Virus record (IMG/VR): IMGVR_UViG_3300028837_000409
Location: 1-42,577 of that record
Strand: one strand, 5' to 3'
DNA: 42,577 nt
Source of the DNA: a virus
In this document: positions 15,701 through 23,091 of the stretch, in pieces
How positions within the stretch are numbered: the stretch's first letter is position 1
Layout: every line of letters starts with the position of its first letter
Notes under the pieces: model-generated
Databases searched by the model: none
What the model saw: only the letters and a program-made list of their open reading frames with translations
Told to the model about the DNA's origin: nothing
Position numbers and translations under genes: made by a program

Positions 15701-17079
15701 TCCTTTTCAGGAACCGTGTATTCCCAGAAGAAGTTGCGAAAGTCTTAGATGACTTTGCTGTTAGTAAGCCTCATGCTTTTTGGAGAGCTACGCAAAGTGT
15801 GAGTAGTACGCTGAGACTTATTGTAGCAGCTCTGGACTTTTCCCCGATGTTTATTCAGGGTGTGCCTATGCTTGGCAGGATGCCTCATAAGTGGGCCAGA
15901 ACTACTCTGAGAGCTTTTGATGTTTTGTTTACTCCTAAGAACGCTGTGAAGCTTGCTTCCACACCTGAAAGGTTAGCTTTAAGAGCAAGGCATCCTGATA
16001 TTGTCCAGGGGAAGCCTTTTGAGTATTTTGAGGCATTAGAAAAGCTCGGCAAAGCGAAAATTGTTGGTAGGGGTATATCAAAAGTCTATAGCCCGTTTGA
16101 GAGATTCTTTACTATGTGGGGTAATGAAGCAAGATTAACGCTTGCTGAAAGCTTAGAGTCAACGTTCGTAAGGGCTGGCAAAGGTGAACAGCTTGGTACT
16201 TTTGTTAATAGAATGACTGGGGTGATGGAGAGCAGAGCGATTGGAGTGGGCACTACGCAAAGAGCTATTGAGACCGGTTGGGTGTTCTTTGCCCCAAGAT
16301 ATACTAGGGCCTGCGCAGCTTATATCGGCAATCTATTTAAGACTGGCGTTGTGGGTAAAGAGGCTTGGAAGAGTGTAGGTGGACTTGCTGCTGGTGGAAT
16401 GACATTTTATATCGGTGTCTGTAAGGGTTTAGGGCAAGAGCCACACTTAGACCCCCGTTATCCTACGTTTATGACAGTTAAGATTGGTGGTAGGGATATG
16501 GGAATAGGTGGATTTTATTATAGCTTCCTTCGATTTGGCACCGATGTTTATACGAGTATAGTAGGAGATGGCCCAGATAAGCGGCAAGATTTCACTAGTT
16601 TGTCTCGTAAGGATAATCCATTCATCAAGTTTCTTTACAGTAGAACTGCACCATTAACTGGCCTTCTTACTCAGGCCATTGATAGAGCCGATTACTTTGG
16701 TGATCCATTGCAGACTCCCCAAGATTGGGCACATTGGCTTTTTGTGGAGCACATGATGCCTATTGCGATGCAGTCTGCAATCACTAAACCGACTGAGACT
16801 GTAGAATATGAGAAACTACCAACACTTGCGGCAGAGATGCTTGGCCTGCGTACTTTCCCCGCTGATCCTTATTATGAACTTAGGGATAAGTATGCTCAAC
16901 AGATATATGGGCAAGATTGGGATGAGCTTTGGAAGTATGATAGTGAGGGAGAATGGGTAGGTTTGTCTCGGCAACAGGAACGGTTACTTGACCGACATCC
17001 TGATTTAAGGGAGGCCTATGAGAAATATAGGGTCAGGAATGCTGAAAGATGGAAGCACGCTCATGGCTTATTGGATTAA
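12751..17079 (+). CDS. very large internal-virion/polyvalent-type protein (1442 aa)
   Basis: The longest protein of the phage, downstream of the portal. The first ~200 residues are helical and charged. A low-complexity Ala/Pro/Lys/Val linker spans about 450-510. Long helical regions follow. The last ~270 residues contain FFAPRYTRACAAYIGNLFK, a glycine-rich hydrophobic stretch (GGLAAGGMTFYIGVCKGLG) and HWLFVEHMMPIAMQ. This build (huge, helical, linker-divided, with a membrane-compatible C-terminal region) suits an ejected internal protein or a polyvalent protein of podovirus-like phages. No transglycosylase, protease or tape-measure heptad pattern was seen. The start overlaps the upstream stop (TAATG). 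Confidence 0.55.
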   Translation: MATKWFTTIPTLTRSANSVWAALKQYESQKKAIEEKRKTAEDYMRETRTMLGQQAAERMRSEAITSGRMLPGGKYGPAITEPFEHQERERDLRAKAIAEVSGEIEGMNPNEAELIIQQELNYLRGEQAEKAGGYAGKTADWYYQLSRWIASNKMLPPFPISAEEGAKLPSSWGGLPGWKSEEVEALKASQAKQKTGKAVEAMEALPGYYSPEAIEKQYGEYGQVAGAEKPWWESKRGQFQHGVEQIHEAVDVPTNLYVYYTVVNKAVMKGGKLKPADQAFYEEYQKQKGDRAWPVTKPSKELVALYEKAAPTSVKVLQTITEPTTAPLWALPGGAASRTALAGRAAKLAQVGTKAAKAEVIGIKVARGALLPVEAVERVITLPFEGAAKAIQGRRIALKWNKLDKAFRGEVEPILKKVDDGVPLIEADYAKLTAFDDTYSKALKDMAARTEAKARPVEVAPKPVAEVKPPAAKAPVTPEVVGKSTEAIPKAKVTPVAAKAVKEPWQMTREEFNRTAETDWFKGKKWIAKDKQLTNMREEVVKDAVSEGKPVPEAVLKDYPDLAKAVPEAEIGKGIAPEAEVTKAPKIESVVDEVRATTGITPEQQARVGERPAGGEAYEFYNKLFDVEDSADILKRLYPKGYEQRAAKLLGKAKLGGAVKLINPSLTPRATMEATRVQEAAVIWADTTTRRSQGMSALVGDMLRDVLPEKDALKHFKIKNGIQTAFSPKSGYEKASTAIVDVMEHPYKWELDDAALKFSELWRRTLASSVKKLEQEGIKVNKAFYEEGAGYFPRLVKEAHGEPVKVVRARFEKPRSYASQIDAIENNVVYTEDPVQNVQAFVEHTHELIANKRFQDMVNPIGRTAKDVMPMDLVVAKEEGREKVKNLMYALNAVRRAKRGELLPAQTTAALERKAPEVVATAKSLPNLLGKERGEAATKVIKELQGKLAGARAESLKASREYAKAMEVARSPRLGEFEKSTKHFLFRNRVFPEEVAKVLDDFAVSKPHAFWRATQSVSSTLRLIVAALDFSPMFIQGVPMLGRMPHKWARTTLRAFDVLFTPKNAVKLASTPERLALRARHPDIVQGKPFEYFEALEKLGKAKIVGRGISKVYSPFERFFTMWGNEARLTLAESLESTFVRAGKGEQLGTFVNRMTGVMESRAIGVGTTQRAIETGWVFFAPRYTRACAAYIGNLFKTGVVGKEAWKSVGGLAAGGMTFYIGVCKGLGQEPHLDPRYPTFMTVKIGGRDMGIGGFYYSFLRFGTDVYTSIVGDGPDKRQDFTSLSRKDNPFIKFLYSRTAPLTGLLTQAIDRADYFGDPLQTPQDWAHWLFVEHMMPIAMQSAITKPTETVEYEKLPTLAAEMLGLRTFPADPYYELRDKYAQQIYGQDWDELWKYDSEGEWVGLSRQQERLLDRHPDLREAYEKYRVRNAERWKHAHGLLD

Positions 17080-17327
17080 GGCAAGTAGCGATAACGGGAA
17101 TCTGGCATTAAGTCGCGGTCATGTTCGTAGGCCCAACGCTCGATTTCCAGCTGTTCTTCTGGCGTAAGAGAATTCCACCAATCATCGTATTCCTGCTGTT
17201 GCTGTGCTTGTACCTCTGAAGTATGCCAGATAGCTTCATTTAGTGCTGGTATAGAGATACTTGCCACATAAAACAGTGCACCAACGAAAGCTAGAATGAT
17301 TAACCCAATAGTGATTTTACTTTCCAT
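17076..17327 (-). CDS. small membrane-anchored protein (83 aa)
   Basis: One N-terminal transmembrane segment (about 4-25) is followed by a polar acidic domain with QAQQQQEYDDWWNSLTPEEQ. Last gene of a three-gene leftward insert in the late region; it overlaps the end of the 1442-residue gene by 4 nt. Function unknown; it could modify lysis or exclusion. Confidence 0.5.
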   Translation of the reverse strand: MESKITIGLIILAFVGALFYVASISIPALNEAIWHTSEVQAQQQQEYDDWWNSLTPEEQLEIERWAYEHDRDLMPDSRYRYLP

Positions 17328-17517
17328 CTCTCACCTCCTGAGAAATTGCCAGTGTTAGTAATACTAGGAATACTACCCAGAAAGTCCAGTCCTTCACTAA
17401 GCTTTTGGGCCGTGGCTTATTGTCGATAGAAGAGTAGTCGTTGTGGACAATAGCCCAAAGAACCGTTTTGGGTGTTAGGATTTTCTTTGCGCCTGAATCT
17501 GGGTCCAAGCGTTTCAT
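17317..17517 (-). CDS. small C-terminally anchored membrane protein (66 aa)
   Basis: Start chosen at 17517, which overlaps the upstream stop (ATGA) and has GGAGG just before it; an in-frame ATG at 17529 adds four residues. The N-terminal ~40 residues are polar and basic, then one transmembrane segment (about 43-59, with FWVVFLVLLTLAI). Middle gene of the leftward membrane cluster. Confidence 0.5.
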   Translation of the reverse strand: MKRLDPDSGAKKILTPKTVLWAIVHNDYSSIDNKPRPKSLVKDWTFWVVFLVLLTLAISQEVRDGK

Positions 17518-17669
17518 AACTTCCTCCATAGCAGGTAAGCACCTTGTAGTGCTACCGCTACCCCAAGTCCTATAAACAATAGAGCTAGGTCACTTTTCCC
17601 AATCCACGCCAGCTCTTTGATAACGATAACAGCGGCGATGACTATGGCAATCCATAGCAGAGCCTTCAT
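17514..17669 (-). CDS. two-helix small membrane protein, holin-like topology (51 aa)
   Basis: Two hydrophobic segments, about 2-19 (LLWIAIVIAAVIVIK) and 28-47 (ALLFIGLGVAVALQG), are separated by a short loop, with a basic end. The ATG lies exactly where the promoter at 17676-17703 predicts the transcript to start, and no ribosome site is present, so the mRNA is probably leaderless. Holin or antiholin is possible from topology. Membrane exclusion protein is the alternative. Confidence 0.5.
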   Translation of the reverse strand: MKALLWIAIVIAAVIVIKELAWIGKSDLALLFIGLGVAVALQGAYLLWRKL

Positions 17670-17675
17670 ACATTT

Positions 17676-17703
17676 AGCATAACACTAAAATAGATTTTGT
17701 CAA
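17676..17703 (-). promoter_or_regulatory. leftward promoter giving a leaderless transcript
   Basis: On the minus strand, TTGACA (17703-17698), a 16-bp spacer, then TATGCT (17681-17676). Six bases separate the -10 from the ATG at 17669, which puts the A of the ATG at the expected +1. Confidence 0.6.
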
Positions 17704-17707
17704 TAGA

Positions 17708-17738
17708 CCCCGATTTTAGGTCGATAATCGGGGTTTTT
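17708..17738 (+). terminator. intrinsic terminator before the scaffold-capsid genes
   Basis: CCCCGATT (17708-17715) and AATCGGGG (17726-17733) form a perfect 8-bp stem, followed by TTTTT (17734-17738). It would end rightward transcription from the packaging genes unless antiterminated, so it helps set the ratio of portal to capsid messages. Confidence 0.8.
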
Positions 17739-17781
17739 GTTATTGGGGAAAGATTTAATCATAACCCAAAGGAGGATTTTC

Positions 17782-18468
17782 ATGGAAGAAGACACGCAAA
17801 GCGAGGTAACGCAAGAAGCTGACGGAGCTCAGGCGGAAACTCCAAGTGCTGTCGAAGAAGCACAGCCTTCCCTAGCAGACATTATATCTGAAAGGGACAG
17901 GATTCTAGGACAACTAAAGGATTTCCAGAGGAAGGAATCGAGACTAGCTGAACGAGAGCGTAAGCTTACTGACATTGACGAGATTAAGGGCACGGTCGCC
18001 GTACTTGAGGAAAGGATTGCTCTCATACTGGATAACCAGAGTGAAATACTGGGAAAGGCAGTAGAGCAACCATCAACTCAGCCCCTAAGCTATCAAGCAC
18101 AGCTACGGCAAGATAGGGAGACGAAGGCGCAAGGGAAAAAGACTACTGAGGAATATGTGCCATCGTCTGAAGATACTGTTGCTGCCTTTCGAGTAGAAGC
18201 CTTAATGCAAGAGATGGGATGGGATGAGTCTCACCCGAATGTTGTAAAGATTAAGGCGCAACCTACTGCTCAGAAAGGGCTAGAGGTAGCTCGGAAACTA
18301 GCTAAAGAAGACCGAGACAAACAAACCAGTGAATCAGTCAAGCGACAGCTAAAGGAAGCTGGATTGACAACGCCTGAGACTGGCGGGCCTAGTGCTTCAA
18401 GTGTTGCCTGGAAAGGTTTGTCTGCCGAGGAGAAGATTCGGCGGGCAGTCCAGGGCAAAGAAAACTAA
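17782..18468 (+). CDS. capsid scaffolding protein (228 aa)
   Basis: Highly charged, helical, Glu/Gln/Lys-rich protein immediately before the major capsid gene, the usual place and composition of a phage scaffold. The N-terminus is acidic (EEDTQSEVTQEADGAQAE); the middle has a coiled coil (RKESRLAERERKLTDIDEIK); the C-terminus is basic. An AAAGGAGG ribosome site supports the start at 17782 rather than the in-frame ATG at 17737. Confidence 0.75.
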   Translation: MEEDTQSEVTQEADGAQAETPSAVEEAQPSLADIISERDRILGQLKDFQRKESRLAERERKLTDIDEIKGTVAVLEERIALILDNQSEILGKAVEQPSTQPLSYQAQLRQDRETKAQGKKTTEEYVPSSEDTVAAFRVEALMQEMGWDESHPNVVKIKAQPTAQKGLEVARKLAKEDRDKQTSESVKRQLKEAGLTTPETGGPSASSVAWKGLSAEEKIRRAVQGKEN

Positions 18469-18484
18469 AGAGAGGTAAACGAAC

Positions 18485-19459
18485 ATGGCTTATACCCTAG
18501 TAGACGCAGCGAAGCTGTCAAATGACAGCTTGCAAGCTGGCGTGATTGAGCTGTTGGTCAGGGATGACCCTGTTCTGGAACGGCTCCCTTTTGTAGACAT
18601 TGTGGGTAACGGATTTACCTACAATGTGGAAACTACTGAAGCCGGTGCTCAGTTCTATGAGGTGGGTGACACCTGGGTGGAATCCACTCCGACCACGACT
18701 CCACACACGGCCATCCTGAGGATTCTTGGCGGCGATGCTGACGTAGATAACTTCCTCAAGGCTACCAGGTCTAACATAAATGACCTGAAGGCAGAGGCAA
18801 TCGAGGCCAAGGTCAAGGCTATAAAGAAAGAGTTTATGGATGCTTTCTATTATGGCTACAACACTGGCTCTCCCAAGGAGTTCGACGGGTTGCATTACTT
18901 GATTAACAGCTACCTAGCCGTCGACAGTAGCTACAATGTAGTTCCTATCGCAAGCGATGCAACTACCCCTGTTCTCTTGCACCTTAGCAAGTTAGAGGAA
19001 ACGATAGACAAGGTTAAGGGTTTCAAACCTGACCTGATGATGATGACCAAGATGATGAGGCGCTATATCAATGTCTATCTACGCGCTGCCGGTGGTATTA
19101 CCTACGATGATAGGGCCAACAAGCGTATCCAAACCTTGTTTGATATTCCCGTAGGTGTCAGCGACTATATCAAAGACACTGAGAATTGCGACAAGGACTT
19201 TGGTACATATTTTGGTTATCAACCTACCACTCCTGCCGCTACAGCCGATGGTGCTACGTCAATCTTTATCCTCAGCTTTGGCCCCAAGGCTTGCTGCGGC
19301 TGTCACAACGGTGGCATAACCACAGTCCCCCTGGGAGACCTGGAGACCAAGGACGCCAATCGCTACAGAGTTAAGTGGTATGTGAGCATGATGCTTCAGA
19401 ACATTTTATCCTGTACGAAGATAACTGGCGTCGACCCTGACGGCACCGTAGCTGCATAA
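18485..19459 (+). CDS. major capsid protein (324 aa)
   Basis: Follows the scaffold at 16 bp with a GAGAGG ribosome site, and has the size and composition of an HK97-fold capsid protein. Readable features are an early ALPHA-rich segment (DPVLERLPFVDIVGNGFTY), the helical KAEAIEAKVKAIKKEFMDAF that resembles the spine helix region, and a beta-rich C-terminal half. An unusual cysteine-rich patch (KACCGCHNGG) lies near residue 270. Identification rests mainly on gene order. Confidence 0.75.
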   Translation: MAYTLVDAAKLSNDSLQAGVIELLVRDDPVLERLPFVDIVGNGFTYNVETTEAGAQFYEVGDTWVESTPTTTPHTAILRILGGDADVDNFLKATRSNINDLKAEAIEAKVKAIKKEFMDAFYYGYNTGSPKEFDGLHYLINSYLAVDSSYNVVPIASDATTPVLLHLSKLEETIDKVKGFKPDLMMMTKMMRRYINVYLRAAGGITYDDRANKRIQTLFDIPVGVSDYIKDTENCDKDFGTYFGYQPTTPAATADGATSIFILSFGPKACCGCHNGGITTVPLGDLETKDANRYRVKWYVSMMLQNILSCTKITGVDPDGTVAA

Positions 19460-19555
19460 CCAAGAAAGTTGATTAGGTCGAGAAATCGAGCAATCGTAGG
19501 CGTTACTGGCTAGGCCGACAAAACTAACCAGAAATCTTTTAAGGAGAAAAACGAA

Positions 19556-20530
19556 ATGGGTTTTACATATACCGACAAAGCTGGAAAGATAATCCTCCAC
19601 AGTTGGGGGAGATTCCGAGCAGTGGTGCTGGCAGCGGTTGAAGTTGGTGACTTACTTAACAGGTATGCCACTACCAATTCCTCTGCCATACAGCTTGCAG
19701 ACTCGACTGGCAGCTTGGCTGCCTCAGCCGTAGCTTGCCAAGATGGAGATGCAGGCGAAGAGATTTGGTGTTGCTTGGCCGCTGAGGTTAAAGCACCACC
19801 TACTGTTGGTACTGGTGGGGTAGTAACCCCAGTCTATTTTGCTGCCGAAGCTGACTTCCTTGGTACTGCCTTGTATCTTGGAGACGCTGGAAAAGCATCA
19901 TCCAGTGCTGGAGTTCTAACACAGCTTGTAGGCTGGCTTCTGTCTCGTGACAGAATCCTCTTGACCCCTGGTGGTGGAATTCTGACTGGTGCCGGTGCGT
20001 TTTCAACCATAAGTGCCAGTGGTGCTGTTGCCCTTAGCGATGCTTTGACTGTTACTGGTGCGACTGCCTTGAATGGTGGTCTTACAATGGACACCGATAA
20101 GTTCACCGTTGAGGATGACACTGGGAATACGGGTATTGCAGGAACCTTGGCGGTTACTGGCGTGGTAACTCTCAGCGCTGTCCCCGTTTGTAGTGCGGGA
20201 GTTTCTATTGCAGCTAATAAAACGCTGGTAATGGCAGTAACGGATAATCCTGCTGATGCTGCAGTCACACCTAAAGGTATGCAGACTCTAAGCAAGGGTA
20301 GTGCAGGGGCTTATACTCTGGCTGCTCCTACTGCGGGCGAAATCTGTGTTATTGCAGCTAAAACTGCTCAGGCCCACGTTGTAACTACCGCAGCTGGCGT
20401 AACCTACGATGGAACCAATAACACGGCTACCTTCGGTGGGGCAATTGGAGATTGCATTGTGCTGGTTGGCATTTCTGCTACTAGATGGCAGGAACTCTCT
20501 AACACTAATGTAACCCTTTCATCCGTGTAA
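19556..20530 (+). CDS. capsid decoration / head-fibre protein (324 aa)
   Basis: The first ~130 residues resemble small capsid-stabilising (DUF2190-like) proteins that follow major capsid genes. The rest is Ala/Gly/Thr/Val-rich beta structure with fibre-type phrases (GALDUF-like repeats are absent, but ALTVTGATALNGGLTMDT and GTLAVTGVVTLSAV are typical of trimeric fibre shafts). The C-terminal ~110 residues form a separate beta domain. It therefore looks like a decoration protein extended by a surface fibre. An AAGGAGAAA ribosome site is present. Confidence 0.55.
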   Translation: MGFTYTDKAGKIILHSWGRFRAVVLAAVEVGDLLNRYATTNSSAIQLADSTGSLAASAVACQDGDAGEEIWCCLAAEVKAPPTVGTGGVVTPVYFAAEADFLGTALYLGDAGKASSSAGVLTQLVGWLLSRDRILLTPGGGILTGAGAFSTISASGAVALSDALTVTGATALNGGLTMDTDKFTVEDDTGNTGIAGTLAVTGVVTLSAVPVCSAGVSIAANKTLVMAVTDNPADAAVTPKGMQTLSKGSAGAYTLAAPTAGEICVIAAKTAQAHVVTTAAGVTYDGTNNTATFGGAIGDCIVLVGISATRWQELSNTNVTLSSV

Positions 20531-20590
20531 CCAAAAAGGCTTCGTGGGGGTGTGCCTTGAAACATCCCCATAATTCATTAAGGGGGATTT

Positions 20591-20773
20591 ATGAAAGAAG
20601 TTTCGTTAACAGAGCTAAAGAAGTTAAGTGCTGAGGGGTTGAAGGATAGCCCGTGCTTTCAGGTAACAGTGAATTGTGAGCCAGTGGCTATCGTGATTGT
20701 GGGGGCTATGGAGGGTATGAAAGACAGGATACGTGTTTTGGCATCCCAGCTTGATGCTGCAAGGGGGAAATGA
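20591..20773 (+). CDS. small Phd-like-fold hypothetical protein (60 aa)
   Basis: Contains SLTELKKLSAEGLKDSP then FQVTVNCEPVAIVIVGAMEG, which looks like the N-terminal beta-alpha-beta layout of Phd/YefM antitoxins. No toxin gene is adjacent, so an antitoxin role is not supported. An AAGGGGGA ribosome site is present. It lies in the head/neck gene region. Confidence 0.4.
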   Translation: MKEVSLTELKKLSAEGLKDSPCFQVTVNCEPVAIVIVGAMEGMKDRIRVLASQLDAARGK

Positions 20774-20774
20774 T

Positions 20775-21107
20775 ATGCACTTTTGGCAAGCAAAAGAGGG
20801 GCAGAGGGTACTAACCACAGATGGCATTCCTTGTGTTGTGGGCAAAAGATATGGTGAGGAAAGCGGGAATAACTGGGGTATTTGGCTTCATGCTGTTGAC
20901 CAAGATGCTACGAATCTTAAGGATATGGTTGTTCACGATTCCTCTTGTGTTGCCCCCTACTCTGAGACATTAGAGCACGAGTTGAAGGAATTATGGGGTT
21001 CTATGGAAGAAGCTCGACAGGTGTGGGAACAAAGATTAAGAGAGGTGGAATATCATTTACTCCAAGCCAACATGAAAGCAGCAGAGGTAAATAATGCCTA
21101 TCTATGA
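20775..21107 (+). CDS. hypothetical protein (110 aa)
   Basis: I start it at 20775, directly after the previous stop with a GGGGGAAA ribosome site, not at the in-frame ATG 20733 that overlaps the upstream gene. The N-terminal half is beta-rich ([19 protein letters not shown]), and the C-terminal half is a Glu/Arg coiled coil. No family recognised. Confidence 0.5.
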   Translation: MHFWQAKEGQRVLTTDGIPCVVGKRYGEESGNNWGIWLHAVDQDATNLKDMVVHDSSCVAPYSETLEHELKELWGSMEEARQVWEQRLREVEYHLLQANMKAAEVNNAYL

Positions 21108-21264
21108 GTATGTTTGCAAGGAATGTGGGCATAAGTTTGAGACATTGGCGCTGGAGCCTAAATGCCCTCAATGTGGCAGTAAGGATCTGGAACGCAAGTT
21201 CTCTACATTCTCCTACCGACTCGGCAATTACTTCCAAAATCTCAAAGACGAGGGGCTGGATTAG
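21094..21264 (+). CDS. FmdB-type zinc-ribbon protein (56 aa)
   Basis: The sequence [16 protein letters not shown], then [17 protein letters not shown], matches the CxxC-CxxC FmdB/regulatory zinc-ribbon family almost word for word. Its role in phages is unknown; in bacteria the family is linked loosely to transcription regulation. It overlaps the upstream gene by 14 nt and abuts a minus-strand gene at its stop. Confidence 0.75.
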   Translation: MPIYEYVCKECGHKFETLALEPKCPQCGSKDLERKFSTFSYRLGNYFQNLKDEGLD

Positions 21265-21426
21265 TTATGTACGACCTCCCCATTTGCTTTCAAGGAGTTT
21301 GATTATTTCATCCTTCGTGCTTAAGCAGCTCTTGTAATGAGCATCCATCTCGTTAAGGAAAATAAGCAATTCCTCTTTAGTTAATTCCTCAATGGGTTTG
21401 CCTTTATAGGTTGCTATCGTATCCAT
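21265..21426 (-). CDS. small minus-strand protein, moron-like (53 aa)
   Basis: A single short gene inverted within the late operon. The product is acidic and helical (PIEELTKEELLIFLNEMDAH). Its own promoter (21433-21461) puts +1 at the ATG, and no ribosome site exists in that orientation, so it is probably leaderless. Independent promoter, reverse orientation and small size fit a moron expressed in the prophage state. Function unknown. Confidence 0.55.
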   Translation of the reverse strand: MDTIATYKGKPIEELTKEELLIFLNEMDAHYKSCLSTKDEIIKLLESKWGGRT

Positions 21427-21432
21427 AGTCTA

Positions 21433-21461
21433 ATTCTACAGGAGGTTAAGGTTTCTGTCAA
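21433..21461 (-). promoter_or_regulatory. strong leftward promoter giving a leaderless transcript
   Basis: On the minus strand, TTGACA (21461-21456), a 17-bp spacer, then TAGAAT (21438-21433). The ATG at 21426 begins after six bases, at the expected transcription start. The -35 sits just before the ATG of the rightward gene at 21463, so the two signals interleave. Confidence 0.7.
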
Positions 21462-21462
21462 A

Positions 21463-22788
21463 ATGTACGATTTTCTTGTCTATATCTGCGGGCATGGGGA
21501 GACCAAAGACCTGACAACAGTTAGCTTATGCCGTCTCTATAAGTCGGGCTTTCATTTCGATGAGCCGAGATACGTAGGTCCCGAGGCCATGATAGCACGC
21601 TCACGAAGTCGAGCGTGTACGCAGTTCCTGAAGGATGAGACTGCACCTTACATGATATTCGTAGATAGCGATATTGTGTTTACCTCGGAAGACATAGGGA
21701 AACTCTACAGTGCCCTGCAGAAAGGCTATGACATAGTAGCTGGGGGTTATCCTATGCGGGGAGGTCAGGCTTTCCCTATACGAAGCTGGAATAAGCCCAT
21801 AACGTTCAATAATGAGGTGAACGAGGTTGAATACGTCTCTGCTGGTTTCATGGGGATTTCCCGAAGGGCTTTAGAGCAAATAAGGGACAAGCTCGATTTG
21901 CCTCTCCTCCATGAAGGTAGTGTTATGGAGTGCTACCCGTTCTTCGAGAATGGTCGCTACCTTCCAGAAATGTTCTATCTCAGTGAGGACTGGGATTTTG
22001 TGGTGAAAGCCAGACAAGCTGGCTTCAAAGCCTATTTCCATACAGGCGTTCTGGTTAACCATATTAAGGAGATAATGTTTGCTGGTGTTGATACTGCAAG
22101 GCAAATGCTTCAAAAGCAAGATCGGCCTATGGAACGGCCCCTTGCCCAAAGTACCTTGCTAGGGGATGCTGCGGACATCTTGGATATTTCCGAAGCTCTC
22201 TTGGTTGAAAAACTATCTCAGGATTGCGCTGGTCATGTAGCGGATGAGTGGAACCAGTGGCAGGGTAACACAGAGGATTTCTACAAACAGAGCAAAGCAC
22301 AGTTGATGGACTTGATTAAGTTCAATCTCAGTGATGCTTACTGGTCAGACAGGATGAATCCTCTCAAAGACGAGACGGATAAGAATGTTCTTGACATAGG
22401 CTGCGGTATAGGGACTGCGGCCTTATACCTGGCTTCCAATCGAAACAAGATAGTTGGATACGAGCTTAACGATAATCTCCTGGAATTTGCTAAGGCAAGG
22501 CAAGAGAAATTCGGTTTGTCCAATATCTTCTTCACCGATTCGTTACCGCCAAGACACAGGTTTGACCTTGTTGTGGCTATTGATGTCTTGGAGCATATCG
22601 AGGACTTACATGGTTTCTTATTGGATCTAAGTGATGGTATGAAACCAGGTGCGAAACTATATCATGCTGATGCGTTTGAGAAGAACGAGGCTTATCCCAT
22701 GCACTTCGACCATTCAGAGCATATTGACGAGTGGTTAGAAGAAGCAGGGCTTGTGATTTTCGATAAACGATGGGCCATTAGGAAATAA
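21463..22788 (+). CDS. glycosyltransferase (GT-A) fused to SAM-dependent methyltransferase (441 aa)
   Basis: Residues 1-210 form a GT-A type glycosyltransferase with the metal-binding IFVDSD (DxD at 68-70), a VSAGFMGISRRAL acceptor-type segment and an EDWDF motif (175-179). Residues about 300-441 form a class I methyltransferase with VLDIGCGIGTAA (309-320) and FDLVVAIDVLEHIEDL. The fusion suggests addition of a methylated sugar, perhaps to a virion surface protein or the host surface. It lies among structural genes. The nearest good ribosome site (AGGAGG) is 17 nt before the ATG, unusually far, and overlaps the minus-strand promoter. Confidence 0.8.
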   Translation: MYDFLVYICGHGETKDLTTVSLCRLYKSGFHFDEPRYVGPEAMIARSRSRACTQFLKDETAPYMIFVDSDIVFTSEDIGKLYSALQKGYDIVAGGYPMRGGQAFPIRSWNKPITFNNEVNEVEYVSAGFMGISRRALEQIRDKLDLPLLHEGSVMECYPFFENGRYLPEMFYLSEDWDFVVKARQAGFKAYFHTGVLVNHIKEIMFAGVDTARQMLQKQDRPMERPLAQSTLLGDAADILDISEALLVEKLSQDCAGHVADEWNQWQGNTEDFYKQSKAQLMDLIKFNLSDAYWSDRMNPLKDETDKNVLDIGCGIGTAALYLASNRNKIVGYELNDNLLEFAKARQEKFGLSNIFFTDSLPPRHRFDLVVAIDVLEHIEDLHGFLLDLSDGMKPGAKLYHADAFEKNEAYPMHFDHSEHIDEWLEEAGLVIFDKRWAIRK

Positions 22789-22803
22789 AACACAGGAGGT
22801 ATT

Positions 22804-23091
22804 GTGCCAGAAGGGAAAGTAGGCAGTGGATCGAAGGCTATTGGTTATACCAAAATCAGGGACGGTGACGGTAATTTACTTGTGGCCTTTAACTCGGGAG
22901 ATGCAGACGACTACTGGGGAAACGAGTACCAAAGAGAGAGGATAGATTATTGTATGAGGCATAGACGAGATAATATCCCGAAGCATCTCAGAACTGGAGC
23001 AAAGCCTTTAATCTCCAGAATTTTAGGATGGGATGTGGAACGAGAGGCGAAGAAGTTAATAGAATTGAATAAGGAGGAAAGCAATGGCTGA
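22804..23091 (+). CDS. hypothetical protein (95 aa)
   Basis: GTG start after a CAGGAGG ribosome site. Polar protein with YTKIRDGDGNLLVAFNSGDA then a basic helical C-terminal half. No family recognised. Stop overlaps the next gene by 8 nt. Confidence 0.5.
   Translation: MPEGKVGSGSKAIGYTKIRDGDGNLLVAFNSGDADDYWGNEYQRERIDYCMRHRRDNIPKHLRTGAKPLISRILGWDVEREAKKLIELNKEESNG

Noticed and set aside
20531-20590. Stem-loop GGGGGTGT/ACATCCCC as a rightward terminator
   Set aside because: No T-run follows on the plus strand; at most a processing or leftward signal.
20591-20773. Toxin-antitoxin module (Phd-like protein)
   Set aside because: No toxin-like neighbour; the next gene is of a different type and the operon is structural.
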